From: a virus | Direction: 5' to 3' (one strand) | Virus record (IMG/VR): IMGVR_UViG_3300045995_000108 | Location: 1 to 64,000 of that record | Length of the DNA: 64,000 nt | Part shown: positions 8,688 through 16,363 of the stretch, one piece after another | How the letters are laid out: the number at the start of each line of letters is the position of its first letter | Position numbering within the stretch: position 1 is the stretch's first letter | The notes under the pieces: model-generated | Databases searched by the model: none | Seen by the model: the letters and a program-made list of their open reading frames with translations, nothing else | What the model was told of the DNA's origin: nothing | Translations under genes and position numbers: made by a program

Positions 8688-8714
8688 AGTGGCTTAGTAA
8701 ATAGGAGTTTGAAC

Positions 8715-8891
8715 ATGTCTGAAGCCCGTACTTATCATGTGTTTTACAATGGCACGAAGCGTGAACTCGTTGCCTCGTCCTCGTACAATGCGCAAAAACT
8801 TGCTGCACAATTGCTCAAGGTTCCTGCCAAAAAGCAGTATATGATCTCTGTCGTTCTTGCTGACGTCCCCGTGTCAACCGCGAGCCTTTAA
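8715..8891 (+). CDS. Small hypothetical protein
   Basis: This 58-residue soluble protein (MSEARTYHVFYNGTKREL...) starts at ATG 8715 behind an ATAGGAG ribosome site. It has an alpha/beta look but no recognised domain. It is co-transcribed with the esterase-like gene, whose start overlaps its stop (TAATG). Confidence 0.7.
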   Translation: MSEARTYHVFYNGTKRELVASSSYNAQKLAAQLLKVPAKKQYMISVVLADVPVSTASL

Positions 8892-9442
8892 TGACGACGA
8901 TTGTTTACTTGCATGGTTTTGCGAGCACTGGTGATTCTGATAAGTCCCGCGCTATTCGTGAGCGTTTTCCGGACTGTACGGTTCTTGCCCCTGACCTTTC
9001 GCCCAACTGCGGCGCTGAGATCATAAAGCTTTTGAGCGACAACCCATCAAAAAAGTACGTTTTCGTTGGGACATCGCTGGGCGGATTTTGGGCCAATGTG
9101 TTTGCCCACGTGACTGGATTCAGTGCAGTGTTGGTCAATCCATCCATCACCCCATCCGTGTCACTTAAAGGGGCAGTGGCAAAAAATTACAAAACTGGCG
9201 ATCTTGTAACCGTCACTGACACAGACATCAATGACATCAAAGCTGCTGAGCACCTTATTTCACATTTGTACACGGGCAAGCTTGTCTCGCTATTCCTTGC
9301 GACGGATGACGATGTCATTCCCTGGGAACCAACTTTAAAAGCACTAAAAGGCTACGACTCCGTATTAATCACTAAGGATGGCGGACACCGTTATGCACTG
9401 CACTGGGACAAAGTCCTGGATAAAGTAGCTGAGCTCATTTGA
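8891..9442 (+). CDS. YqiA-like alpha/beta-hydrolase esterase
   Basis: The 183-residue product resembles the YqiA/UPF0227 esterases. It has the oxyanion-strand motif YLHGFASTG at the N-terminus, a nucleophile elbow GTSLGGF near residues 59-65, an acid region near ATDDDVIPW and a catalytic His in GGHRY close to the C-terminus. YqiA hydrolyses short acyl esters and CoA thioesters in vitro; the substrate here is unknown. Its start is coupled to the preceding small gene. Confidence 0.8.
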   Translation: MTTIVYLHGFASTGDSDKSRAIRERFPDCTVLAPDLSPNCGAEIIKLLSDNPSKKYVFVGTSLGGFWANVFAHVTGFSAVLVNPSITPSVSLKGAVAKNYKTGDLVTVTDTDINDIKAAEHLISHLYTGKLVSLFLATDDDVIPWEPTLKALKGYDSVLITKDGGHRYALHWDKVLDKVAELI

Positions 9443-9467
9443 CCATTAAATGGTTTTATTGTACAAT
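9439..9467 (+). promoter_or_regulatory. Sigma70-like promoter TTGACC-17-TACAAT
   Basis: The -35 box overlaps the stop codon of the esterase gene. The leader begins AGTGGCTTAGTAAGTAG and has an ACGGAG ribosome site before ATG 9500. Confidence 0.8.
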
Positions 9468-9499
9468 AGTGGCTTAGTAAGTAGTTAACGGAGTCAAAA

Positions 9500-9865
9500 A
9501 TGTTTGCAGTTAAAGTTGGTGATGAAGTTGGTTTTGGTCGTTGCTCGCGCTACACTGGTTACCAGTCCGCTGGCTTCAGCACTGTTATCAAAGTTAACGG
9601 CCACGGTCACATCACCCTTGCAGACGGTAAGGTTTTTGACAAGTATGGCGATGAGCGCAAGAAGACTTACGGTGTGCATCTGATCCCTGCTGATGACCTG
9701 CGTACCTCGCAAGCATTGGTGAAAGCAGAGCGCGACCAAGCGCACGCCGTCCGCACAATCGAGCAAAAGATCAAGGATCTGTGGTCCTACTCTGGCACTG
9801 TGCACGTTACCCCTGAGCGCAAGGCAGAACTGTTGGCACTGGTGGGGCACTGTAATGTTTATTGA
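9500..9865 (+). CDS. Conserved phage hypothetical protein
   Basis: A 121-residue protein with a beta-rich N-terminus (VGDEVGFGRCSRYTGYQSAG) that looks like a small KOW/SH3-type barrel, followed by a charged helical C-terminal half. Its function is not known. It leads a run of very small membrane-protein genes transcribed from the promoter at 9439. Confidence 0.75.
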   Translation: MFAVKVGDEVGFGRCSRYTGYQSAGFSTVIKVNGHGHITLADGKVFDKYGDERKKTYGVHLIPADDLRTSQALVKAERDQAHAVRTIEQKIKDLWSYSGTVHVTPERKAELLALVGHCNVY

Positions 9866-10001
9866 CATGATGATTATGTCCGTGGTTCTCGTGTTGTTTG
9901 CGTTCACTTACATCTACGGCGAACTGGCTTGCTACAAGCGTGGTGGCGATGTTTGGCCCTGGACTGTTAAGTTGGCAATGTTTTTGAAAGGTCGAAAATG
10001 A
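9855..10001 (+). CDS. Small membrane protein
   Basis: A 48-residue protein with one hydrophobic helix (MMIMSVVLVLFAFTYIYG) and a basic C-terminal tail (FLKGRK). It overlaps the preceding gene by 11 nt and the next start by 4 nt (ATGA). No family recognised. Confidence 0.6.
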   Translation: MFIDMMIMSVVLVLFAFTYIYGELACYKRGGDVWPWTVKLAMFLKGRK

Positions 10002-10171
10002 CTGAACTTATAGTAGCGGTGGTACTGCTTTTCCTGGGATTTATGTGCGGTATTATGGCTGAGACAAACGACGTCCAAGAACGGTGTGTCGCAAAGTATG
10101 CATCAATGCCGCACAATGAAGTGGGCGATTACTGCAAGACGATTCTGAAATTTCAAAAGGAAGCAAAGTGA
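9998..10171 (+). CDS. Small membrane or exported protein
   Basis: A 57-residue protein with an N-terminal hydrophobic segment (LIVAVVLLFLGFMCGIMA) and a polar tail with two Cys. The segment could be a signal anchor. The start lies in an ATGA overlap and the stop overlaps a GTG start (GTGA). Confidence 0.6.
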   Translation: MTELIVAVVLLFLGFMCGIMAETNDVQERCVAKYASMPHNEVGDYCKTILKFQKEAK

Positions 10172-10281
10172 AATTTCCTTTGAAGCACGACACAGTTCGC
10201 CAACGGTTCGTTATCTTTTTGATCGGCTACGCAATTTTTGTTGCATTGACATTTCTTTTTTCACTCTGGATGGTAAAATGA
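10168..10281 (+). CDS. Tiny membrane protein, GTG start
   Basis: A 37-residue product with a basic N-terminus and one hydrophobic helix (FVIFLIGYAIFVALTFLF). GTG 10168 overlaps the previous stop, and the stop overlaps the next start (ATGA). It follows the coupling pattern of its neighbours. Confidence 0.5.
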   Translation: MKFPLKHDTVRQRFVIFLIGYAIFVALTFLFSLWMVK

Positions 10282-10457
10282 GCAAGTATACATATGGTGT
10301 TTGGTTTGTTGCAGTGTCTGTCGCTGTAATGGTTGGCTACAATGCCAACATCGTGTCTGGCATCGCAAGCCTGTTCACAGTGTGGGGCATTGCTTACATG
10401 ATTACTGGTACGCTGGAAAGTGTGCTGAAAGCAATTTTTGCCCGCATGGGTAAGTAA
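10278..10457 (+). CDS. Small two-helix membrane protein
   Basis: A 59-residue protein with two likely membrane helices separated by a short turn (VWFVAVSVAVMVGYNANI and SLFTVWGIAYMITGTL). Start in an ATGA overlap. Function unknown. Confidence 0.6.
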   Translation: MSKYTYGVWFVAVSVAVMVGYNANIVSGIASLFTVWGIAYMITGTLESVLKAIFARMGK

Positions 10458-10461
10458 CATC

Positions 10462-10587
10462 ATGGTATTTACAGACAACGAAACTAAATTTATCAAATGG
10501 TACGACTACCTTTGGTTGATAATTCCTATCGCGGGAATCGCGATGATGGTGGCTTGTGTCCTAGACCGTAAAGAGAGATCAAAATGA
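10462..10587 (+). CDS. Tiny membrane protein
   Basis: A 41-residue product with one hydrophobic segment (WLIIPIAGIAMMVACVL) and a basic C-terminal end. Its stop overlaps the next start (ATGA). Confidence 0.5.
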   Translation: MVFTDNETKFIKWYDYLWLIIPIAGIAMMVACVLDRKERSK

Positions 10588-10685
10588 ACGACGTTTTCCT
10601 GCTTATGGTTGTTGCCTTGATTACACACAAGGTCAAAATGTCTCCCCGCCCCGCTAAACCAGATTTGCCCATTAAATCGTTTTAA
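10584..10685 (+). CDS. Tiny membrane protein
   Basis: A 33-residue reading frame with an N-terminal hydrophobic stretch (VFLLMVVALI), started by an ATGA overlap. Its last codons lie within the promoter at 10665. It is supported only by coupling and position. Confidence 0.4.
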   Translation: MNDVFLLMVVALITHKVKMSPRPAKPDLPIKSF

Positions 10686-10693
10686 TGTACAAT
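10665..10693 (+). promoter_or_regulatory. Sigma70-like promoter TTGCCC-17-TACAAT
   Basis: The -10 box and following AGTGGCTTATTAA match the shared leader family; the -35 box is weaker than in its sisters. Confidence 0.65.
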
Positions 10694-10713
10694 AGTGGCT
10701 TATTAAGGCACAT

Positions 10714-11064
10714 ATGAAATTCCTGCAAGAAACGACAGAGTGGAAAGACACTGCACCCAATCACTTGTATGTGATGGATGACAGCAAAGAGCGTATGCTT
10801 GCATACCGCCCTGTTGGCAAGACGGATTTCATGATCTTTAAAAAGCCTATCCGCATTGACACCCGTGGTCGCAAGTTTGCAGAAGTCAAGAACACTTTTG
10901 GCTTCAAGCTGGAAGAAGAAGTGCCTGAAGGTAAAGCGCACAAGGTGATTGGCACCAAGGGTGAGCTGTACACTGTGACAGAACTGCGCGGCGAATTTAG
11001 CTGCACTTGCTCGGGATTCAAGTTCCGCGGTATGTGCAAACACATTACAAACTTAGGACAATGA
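10714..11064 (+). CDS. SWIM-type zinc-finger protein
   Basis: A 116-residue protein whose C-terminus has a CxC...CxH zinc-finger signature (CTCSGFKFRGMCKHI), the core of SWIM domains, which bind DNA or protein. The N-terminal part is beta-rich and unrecognised. It starts a string of overlapping small genes that runs to 12700. Confidence 0.7.
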   Translation: MKFLQETTEWKDTAPNHLYVMDDSKERMLAYRPVGKTDFMIFKKPIRIDTRGRKFAEVKNTFGFKLEEEVPEGKAHKVIGTKGELYTVTELRGEFSCTCSGFKFRGMCKHITNLGQ

Positions 11065-11065
11065 A

Positions 11066-11269
11066 ATGACTGCAATTTTGAATATTCTCTGGTTTCTTGG
11101 ATTGATTCTGTCGATGATCCTGGTGTTCCATTTCATTGGCTTTGCGGGACTAACGCGAATGTTTCCAGAGGGACAACGAGCTTGGCATTTTCCCGCACAG
11201 CTGGCGACGCTGGCGTTCTTTGCAGCCATGGTGCTGTGCAACCCCTTTATTACTTGGAGCCTGACATGA
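11066..11269 (+). CDS. Small membrane protein
   Basis: A 67-residue protein with two hydrophobic segments (ILWFLGLILSMILVFHFIG and LATLAFFAAMVL). It starts 1 nt after the SWIM gene stop (TGAAATG). Its stop overlaps the next start (ATGA). Confidence 0.65.
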   Translation: MTAILNILWFLGLILSMILVFHFIGFAGLTRMFPEGQRAWHFPAQLATLAFFAAMVLCNPFITWSLT

Positions 11270-11442
11270 TGGAAACAGCAATGGCAATTTTGAAGCTCGC
11301 TCCGCTTGAGCAAGCTGGAACGATTACTCCTGCCCAACAACACGAGTTGGATCGCTTGCGTACACAGATGTTTAACATTGTACGCGGTACGCCAATCAAA
11401 GTTGAAGATCCGTTTGGTCTGCTTGATGAGGTGAATGAATGA
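11266..11442 (+). CDS. Small hypothetical protein
   Basis: A 58-residue mostly helical, charged protein (METAMAILKLAPLEQAG...). ATG 11266 lies in an ATGA overlap and is preferred over an in-frame ATG at 11182, which would overlap the previous gene by nearly 90 nt. Confidence 0.65.
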   Translation: MMETAMAILKLAPLEQAGTITPAQQHELDRLRTQMFNIVRGTPIKVEDPFGLLDEVNE

Positions 11443-11660
11443 GCCTCACATTTGAATGCAACTGGGAAGAGTTCAAGCATCGCGTGAAGGAATTCGCTGA
11501 TGCTGCACCCACGTTGAACCAAGCAGAGCTGGACAATGCGTACAAAGCAGTGGGCCTGTCTTACTTGGCAATGAATGAACCAATGTGGCAAAGCAGCGCA
11601 GCTATTGTGCTGAACATGGCGTCCCGTACTTTTATGCAACGTGAAATGGAATTGTCATGA
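11439..11660 (+). CDS. Small hypothetical protein
   Basis: A 73-residue helical protein (MSLTFECNWEEFKHRVKEFA...) coupled to both neighbours by ATGA overlaps. No known domain. Confidence 0.65.
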   Translation: MSLTFECNWEEFKHRVKEFADAAPTLNQAELDNAYKAVGLSYLAMNEPMWQSSAAIVLNMASRTFMQREMELS

Positions 11661-11911
11661 ACTACAAAAGCAAATACATTATCGTTGACAACAAAGACGG
11701 TATCATACCTGTGGTGTTTACTGAACTCGCTGTCCACAAAGAAGTGGCCCGTGGGTTCATGCCGGGAAAGATTCTTGGTGCAGGCTTTTGCTGGATCAAC
11801 GGCGATGGCAGGTATGAGTGCTACGGTGAAAGCACAAGCCTCAACGTTAAGTCCAACGACGAAGATGACGCAAAAATTCTCAACAAATTTCTTGGAGTAA
11901 ACTACGAATGA
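11657..11911 (+). CDS. Small hypothetical protein
   Basis: An 84-residue alpha/beta protein (MNYKSKYIIVDNKDGIIPVV...). The central AGFCWINGDGRYECYGES resembles a beta-hairpin. Coupled by ATGA at both ends; function unknown. Confidence 0.7.
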   Translation: MNYKSKYIIVDNKDGIIPVVFTELAVHKEVARGFMPGKILGAGFCWINGDGRYECYGESTSLNVKSNDEDDAKILNKFLGVNYE

Positions 11912-12138
11912 ACCCGCATGAATACGGCAAAGACTTTAACGGTACTGAGCTACAGCTTGGTGACACAGTGGCATTCATTTCGCCCTACGTTAAGGGTTTA
12001 GTGGTTGGCACAGTGACAGGCTTCACTCCCAAAATGATTGAAATTGAGTGGATTTCCAATCGCACTTGGGGCAAGGATGTGGGACTGCCGGAAAAACTCT
12101 TCCGCAAAATTAGTTGGGTGGTAAAGGTGCCAGCATGA
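11908..12138 (+). CDS. Small SH3-like hypothetical protein
   Basis: A 76-residue beta-rich protein; LGDTVAFISPYVKGLVVGTV followed by EIEWISNRTWG looks like a small SH3/KOW barrel, a fold common in phage regulators. No further assignment is possible. Confidence 0.65.
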   Translation: MNPHEYGKDFNGTELQLGDTVAFISPYVKGLVVGTVTGFTPKMIEIEWISNRTWGKDVGLPEKLFRKISWVVKVPA

Positions 12139-12350
12139 CTGCAACACTAAAGGTCATCACCAACTCGCTTGGCTCAGGCGATTACGTCGTAGTGTATGAA
12201 ACAAACTGCGGCGAAGTGGTTTATGAAGGGCACAGTGTCAGCCCATACATGCTGCATAAAATTTTGAATGACACGAATGGTATGTGCGATTATGTCACGT
12301 ACCACGAATTGACTGACGAGCAAATGTTAGACTGGGGAGAGCACACATGA
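12135..12350 (+). CDS. Small hypothetical protein
   Basis: A 71-residue protein (MTATLKVITNSLGSGDYVVV...). ATG 12135 overlaps the previous stop (ATGA) and an AAAGGTG ribosome site precedes it. Coupled to the next gene by ATGA. Confidence 0.65.
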   Translation: MTATLKVITNSLGSGDYVVVYETNCGEVVYEGHSVSPYMLHKILNDTNGMCDYVTYHELTDEQMLDWGEHT

Positions 12351-12700
12351 TCAATTACGGCAAACTCATTGACTTCACGACAGACAACTACAACTCTGAC
12401 GGGTTGTCTGATATCATGCAGTCCACACTTGAGAACTATTTCTGTCACGGACTGGAACCTGGTGGATTTACGACTGCTGTACTTGAGGGTAACCTCTTTG
12501 CCGCAGCACAAAGGGCAGATCACTGGAACAAGGAAAACCTTGCAAAAATTGCAAACTGGATCTTCCAAAATGCTCCAGGTGGATCTTATGGCTCCAAGGA
12601 AGCAGTGCGAGATTGGCTGCATGACAAGGATTATCGTCGTACTATTTACCATGATGAAATGGAAAAGCGGTACGTTTGGAAAACGCTCAACGAAGCTTGA
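12347..12700 (+). CDS. Conserved phage hypothetical protein
   Basis: A 117-residue soluble helical protein rich in aromatic residues (WNKENLAKIANWIFQNAPGG, AVRDWLHDKDYRR). It is the last member of the ATGA-coupled string that starts at 10714. Function unknown. Confidence 0.7.
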   Translation: MINYGKLIDFTTDNYNSDGLSDIMQSTLENYFCHGLEPGGFTTAVLEGNLFAAAQRADHWNKENLAKIANWIFQNAPGGSYGSKEAVRDWLHDKDYRRTIYHDEMEKRYVWKTLNEA

Positions 12701-12725
12701 CTTGCTAACATTGTCGCTGTACAAT
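12697..12725 (+). promoter_or_regulatory. Sigma70-like promoter, leaderless class
   Basis: TTGACT-17-TACAAT with only 5 nt between the -10 box and ATG 12731, so the transcript should start at about the start codon. No ribosome-binding site exists. Confidence 0.75.
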
Positions 12726-12730
12726 GTTAC

Positions 12731-13612
12731 ATGACTACTTTACCCTTTGCTGGTTCAGCATCAATCAATGATGCAAGTACACTGGCATTATTGGATGCCA
12801 TTAAATTAAATGTAACCCCACCACCCATCTCTGCGTTTTTAACAGATTACCGGAAATGGGTGGCTTCGTCATCATCCAATACTATGGATGGATTTGACCT
12901 CTTTTCTGTTGCTGAATACTGCAATGGGTCCACAGAGGCATTTGACAAATTCTACATTAGAAATCATTCTCGCAGATTTAGAATATTCCGTGGTGAATAT
13001 CTGTATCATGCAATGACATGGCTTGATTGCAAACACGATTGGAAGTATGTTGAGGATGGCCCACTTGAAGAAAATGATGCATTGCTGGTGAGTGTGCCTT
13101 TTGCTGGTACAGGTAATGTTCACGAACAATTTGACGAAGTAATGGAGGAATGCGGGAGATTGTATATCCCTGTTTTAGTAGACTGCACATACTTTGGTAT
13201 TTGCTCTAACGTCCATTTTAACTTTGACCATAGTGCAATTAAAGAAGTGGTGTTTAGTTTGTCTAAAGTATTTCCCATTTCTAAGATGCGAGTTGCAATG
13301 CGACTTTCTGCTGGTGATTTTGATGATGGCATTAGCGCTTACAACAAAATTGGGTATGTTAATGAATATAGTGCCGCAATTGGCCATCAGTTCATTCAGG
13401 CATTTGGCCCTGATTATATTCCCACTAAATACAAAGACGCTCAACAAGAGTTTTGTGCGTTTCTAAATGTTGCACCAAGCAATACAGTAATTTACGGAAT
13501 TGGCGACGATAACTGGGCCGCGTATAAGCGTGGGATTCGAGAGAACGACACTAACCGCCTAAGCTTCCACCGCTTCCTGCACGACAAACAAAAATTTTAC
13601 GATGCTATATAA
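12731..13612 (+). CDS. PLP-dependent aminotransferase-fold protein
   Basis: The 293-residue protein has features of fold-type I aminotransferases: VLVDCTYFGI (~148-157) fits the Asp that holds the PLP ring nitrogen, and SLSKVFPISKMRVAMRL (~176-192) fits the Schiff-base lysine loop. It is shorter than normal class I/II enzymes (about 400 aa), so the small domain may be reduced. The gene is predicted to be leaderless and overlaps the radical SAM gene by 11 nt, so the two likely work together. The family call rests on these two blocks only; substrate unknown. Confidence 0.6.
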   Translation: MTTLPFAGSASINDASTLALLDAIKLNVTPPPISAFLTDYRKWVASSSSNTMDGFDLFSVAEYCNGSTEAFDKFYIRNHSRRFRIFRGEYLYHAMTWLDCKHDWKYVEDGPLEENDALLVSVPFAGTGNVHEQFDEVMEECGRLYIPVLVDCTYFGICSNVHFNFDHSAIKEVVFSLSKVFPISKMRVAMRLSAGDFDDGISAYNKIGYVNEYSAAIGHQFIQAFGPDYIPTKYKDAQQEFCAFLNVAPSNTVIYGIGDDNWAAYKRGIRENDTNRLSFHRFLHDKQKFYDAI

Positions 13613-14654
13613 CGCGACCTTTTTAGAATGGGAAATCACATCTGCATGTAATGCATCGTGCCCACAATGCCCACGTAATTACTATGGTGGCAAAACGTGG
13701 CATACGCTACCAATAGTGCAAGTTGACAGACAATGGGCAGAAGAACATCTGTCAATTGGGTTCATTGAGTCACTAACACATATTGATTTCTGTGGTACTT
13801 ACGGTGACCCTATCATGAATAACAACTTGATAGACATAGTTGAGTGGTTACAATCAGTTAACCCATCAGTGTACATAACAATAAAAACAAATGGTGGCAT
13901 TCGCAATGCCAATTGGTGGGCAAAATTAGGAAGTATCTTAAATGGTGCAGTTTATTTTGCATTGGATGGATTAGCAGACACTAATCATTTATACCGTCGT
14001 GGTGTAATTTTTGATGACGTGATCGTAAATGCACAAGCTTTCATGGCGGCAGGCGGTACTGCGCATTGGGCATACATCGTATTCAAGCACAACCAGCATC
14101 AAGTTGAAGAAGCAAGAGCAATGGCAGCTACCCTTGGGTTCACAGACTTCAATGTAAAGCTGACTAGCAGATTTTTTGATAAAAAGCATGTACTCACTGA
14201 TTCACTTGAAGTCAATGATGCAATTCCGTATACGATTTCAATTCCTGACAATGTAATGTATGTAAACAAGTCATACCAAAAAATCAACTTGGTGGGCAAA
14301 GACTATGCAGCCACCTCAACCATTAATTGCAAATTTAAACAGTTGAATCGTGTGTACTTATCTGCAGAAGGTTATGTTTTTCCGTGCGGGTGGTTGCATG
14401 ACAGGATGTACGGATTTGAAGCAGAGCAGCATCCAGATCACGAAAAACTATTTGCATTATTTGACATCGCTGGTGGCAAAGAGATGTCAAATGTTAACCA
14501 CACACCAATTGAGCAAATCGTTCATGGCAAGTGGTTTGAAACGCTGGAAGCAAGTTGGACAAACGACAATCGCTTGCACCGCTGCGGAATGATGTGCGGG
14601 GAAAAAGTGGATATCATAAAGGACCAAAACAAGCATATACGATTTGACAGTTAA
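13602..14654 (+). CDS. Radical SAM enzyme with SPASM-like C-terminus
   Basis: A 350-residue radical SAM protein. The cluster motif CNASCPQC (Cys16, Cys20, Cys23) binds a 4Fe-4S cluster that cleaves S-adenosylmethionine; CGTYGDP and KTNGG fit the SAM-binding strands. Further Cys (CKFKQ, FPCGW, HRCGMMC) suggest a SPASM/twitch auxiliary cluster, as in peptide- or nucleoside-modifying members. It overlaps the PLP-fold gene by 11 nt. The substrate cannot be deduced; a small-molecule or peptide modification route is an inference. Confidence 0.85.
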   Translation: MLYNATFLEWEITSACNASCPQCPRNYYGGKTWHTLPIVQVDRQWAEEHLSIGFIESLTHIDFCGTYGDPIMNNNLIDIVEWLQSVNPSVYITIKTNGGIRNANWWAKLGSILNGAVYFALDGLADTNHLYRRGVIFDDVIVNAQAFMAAGGTAHWAYIVFKHNQHQVEEARAMAATLGFTDFNVKLTSRFFDKKHVLTDSLEVNDAIPYTISIPDNVMYVNKSYQKINLVGKDYAATSTINCKFKQLNRVYLSAEGYVFPCGWLHDRMYGFEAEQHPDHEKLFALFDIAGGKEMSNVNHTPIEQIVHGKWFETLEASWTNDNRLHRCGMMCGEKVDIIKDQNKHIRFDS

Positions 14655-14672
14655 TTGGCTTTAATGTACAAT
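14644..14672 (+). promoter_or_regulatory. Sigma70-like promoter TTGACA-17-TACAAT
   Basis: Consensus -35 and -10 boxes give DNA ligase its own promoter, with a 25-nt leader carrying an AAGGA ribosome site. Confidence 0.8.
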
Positions 14673-14697
14673 CATGACTAGTTAATAAGGAATACGA

Positions 14698-16104
14698 ATG
14701 AACGTCCCGTTTAAGATTTTGGCAGAGATTGCTGCAACAGACAGCAAAAACGAAAAGCAAGCAATTATCAAGCGCGAAGCAGTAGCGGGGAACGACGAGT
14801 TCTTCCGCGGTTTGCTTGGCACTTTTGACCCTATGATTACATACGGCGTCAAGAAGATTGAAGAAGCAGTTAAGGACGGCCCAGGCCTCCTACCCAACAC
14901 ATTTTGGGGTCTTGCAAAGGACCTCGCAGACCGCAAGCTGACAGGTAATGCTGCTCAACTCGCAATCAACCACGCCCGTATCAAATCCACCGTTGCAGAA
15001 TGGAACGGCTGGTATCGTCGCATTTTGATGAAGGACTTGAAGGCAGACTTCAGTGAGTCCACAGTCAACAAAGTTTGCGAAAAAGACTTCCCCAAGTACG
15101 TTGTCCCAGTGTTCAAGTGCCAGTTAGCAACTGACTGCGTTGACGACGAAGGCAACGTTGCAGAAGATCTGCTGACTGGCAAAAAGCAAATTGACGTCAA
15201 ATTGGACGGTATGCGTGTTCTCACTATCGTGAGCCCAGACGGGCAAGTGGATCAATTCTCCCGCAATGGCAAGGAACTGCTTAACTTTGGTCTGGTCAAA
15301 GAACAGATTGCAAAGCACGCCGTTTTCTTCAAGGAAGTAATGGTGCTGGACGGCGAGATTATGTCCGCCTCCTTCCAAGACTTGATGAAGCAAGCACGCC
15401 GCAAGACAGACGTGCAAGCTGACGACTCCGTGTTGAACCTGTTTGATATCATCCCTCTCCGTGAGTTCAAGTTGGGCAAGGGCACTGTCCCGCAAGAAAT
15501 GCGCACCGTGATACTTAACCAATGGTTTGCTCCGCTTGAAGAAAAGATGCCCAATGTTACTGTAGTTGGCACAGAACTTGTGGACCTTGACACAGTTGAA
15601 GGTCAAAACCGTTTGTCTGAGATCAACAAGGCTGCACTGCTTGGCAAGTACGAAGGCATCATGCTCAAGGACCCAAAAGCTGTATACGAGTGCAAGCGAG
15701 CAATGAACTGGTTGAAGATGAAGCCGTTCATTGAAGAGTCGCTTACCGTTGTGGATGTAGAAGAAGGCAAGGCAGGCTCCAAGTTTGAAGGTACTATGGG
15801 TGCGCTGGTTTGCCAAGATATGGTAGGCGACAAGCTGGTCCGTGTCAACGTTGGCGGTGGCTACTCCATCCGTCTCCGTGCTCAACTTTGGGCACGCCAC
15901 ACAGGCAAGGAAGTTTCCTGGAAGAAGAAAGTGGGCAAGGAATGGGTTACACTGGTTGAGCGTCCCGTTGGTGGCCCAGTGCTTGGACTGATTGCTGAAG
16001 TTCGTGCTGATGCACTTACAAAGAGCGAATCCAACGATACTTGGTCCATGCGTTTCCCGCGCTTCAAAACATTCCGTGGCACTGTAGCAGGTGAAAAACT
16101 GTAA
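14698..16104 (+). CDS. ATP-dependent DNA ligase (T4 gp30-like)
   Basis: A 468-residue nucleotidyltransferase, close to T4 gp30 (487 aa). The adenylation motif KLDGMR (~167-172) contains the nucleophilic Lys; later motifs include EVMVLDGEIM, EGIMLKDP and NWLKMKP. It seals nicks in DNA during replication and repair. It starts at ATG 14698, 25 nt after the -10 box, with AAGGA upstream, and is followed by coupled tiny membrane-protein genes. Confidence 0.95.
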   Translation: MNVPFKILAEIAATDSKNEKQAIIKREAVAGNDEFFRGLLGTFDPMITYGVKKIEEAVKDGPGLLPNTFWGLAKDLADRKLTGNAAQLAINHARIKSTVAEWNGWYRRILMKDLKADFSESTVNKVCEKDFPKYVVPVFKCQLATDCVDDEGNVAEDLLTGKKQIDVKLDGMRVLTIVSPDGQVDQFSRNGKELLNFGLVKEQIAKHAVFFKEVMVLDGEIMSASFQDLMKQARRKTDVQADDSVLNLFDIIPLREFKLGKGTVPQEMRTVILNQWFAPLEEKMPNVTVVGTELVDLDTVEGQNRLSEINKAALLGKYEGIMLKDPKAVYECKRAMNWLKMKPFIEESLTVVDVEEGKAGSKFEGTMGALVCQDMVGDKLVRVNVGGGYSIRLRAQLWARHTGKEVSWKKKVGKEWVTLVERPVGGPVLGLIAEVRADALTKSESNDTWSMRFPRFKTFRGTVAGEKL

Positions 16105-16262
16105 TGTTTATTATTGTTTGGGGATTTGTAATGGGTGCAGTATTAAGCGAGGCAGGGCTTAATATAATTGATAACCCCATCTGGTTTTTGGCGGTATCCA
16201 TTCCGCTAGTTATGGTGTGCGTAAACGTACAAGCCCTGTTCAAGCAAGGTAGGAAACAGTAA
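16104..16262 (+). CDS. Small membrane protein
   Basis: A 52-residue protein with two hydrophobic segments (MFIIVWGFVMGAVL and IWFLAVSIPLVMVCVNV) and a basic tail. Its ATG shares a base with the ligase stop (TAATG), and its own stop overlaps the next start in the same way. Confidence 0.6.
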   Translation: MFIIVWGFVMGAVLSEAGLNIIDNPIWFLAVSIPLVMVCVNVQALFKQGRKQ

Positions 16263-16363
16263 TGTGGTGGTACTGCATGATGTTTGTGGTGATATTTTTA
16301 TTGGCGGCATTAATGCCGCTGTACTGTACAGCGGCATTGCCGCTGTACAAAGGTAAGAAATGA
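16262..16363 (+). CDS. Tiny membrane protein containing a DNA palindrome
   Basis: A 33-residue hydrophobic product (MWWYCMMFVVIFLLAALMPL...). Its coding sequence holds a perfect 13-bp inverted repeat at 16312-16338, which makes the repeated LMPLYCTAALPLY. Coupled at both ends by TAATG and ATGA. Confidence 0.5.
   Translation: MWWYCMMFVVIFLLAALMPLYCTAALPLYKGKK
16312..16338. repeat. Perfect 13-bp inverted repeat with 1-nt centre
   Basis: AATGCCGCTGTAC (16312-16324), a single T, then GTACAGCGGCATT (16326-16338). Partial copies of the arms flank it on both sides (GCGGCATT at 16304-16311 and CCGCTGTAC at 16340-16348). In DNA it could be an operator; in RNA it could form a hairpin just before the next gene. 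Confidence 0.8.
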
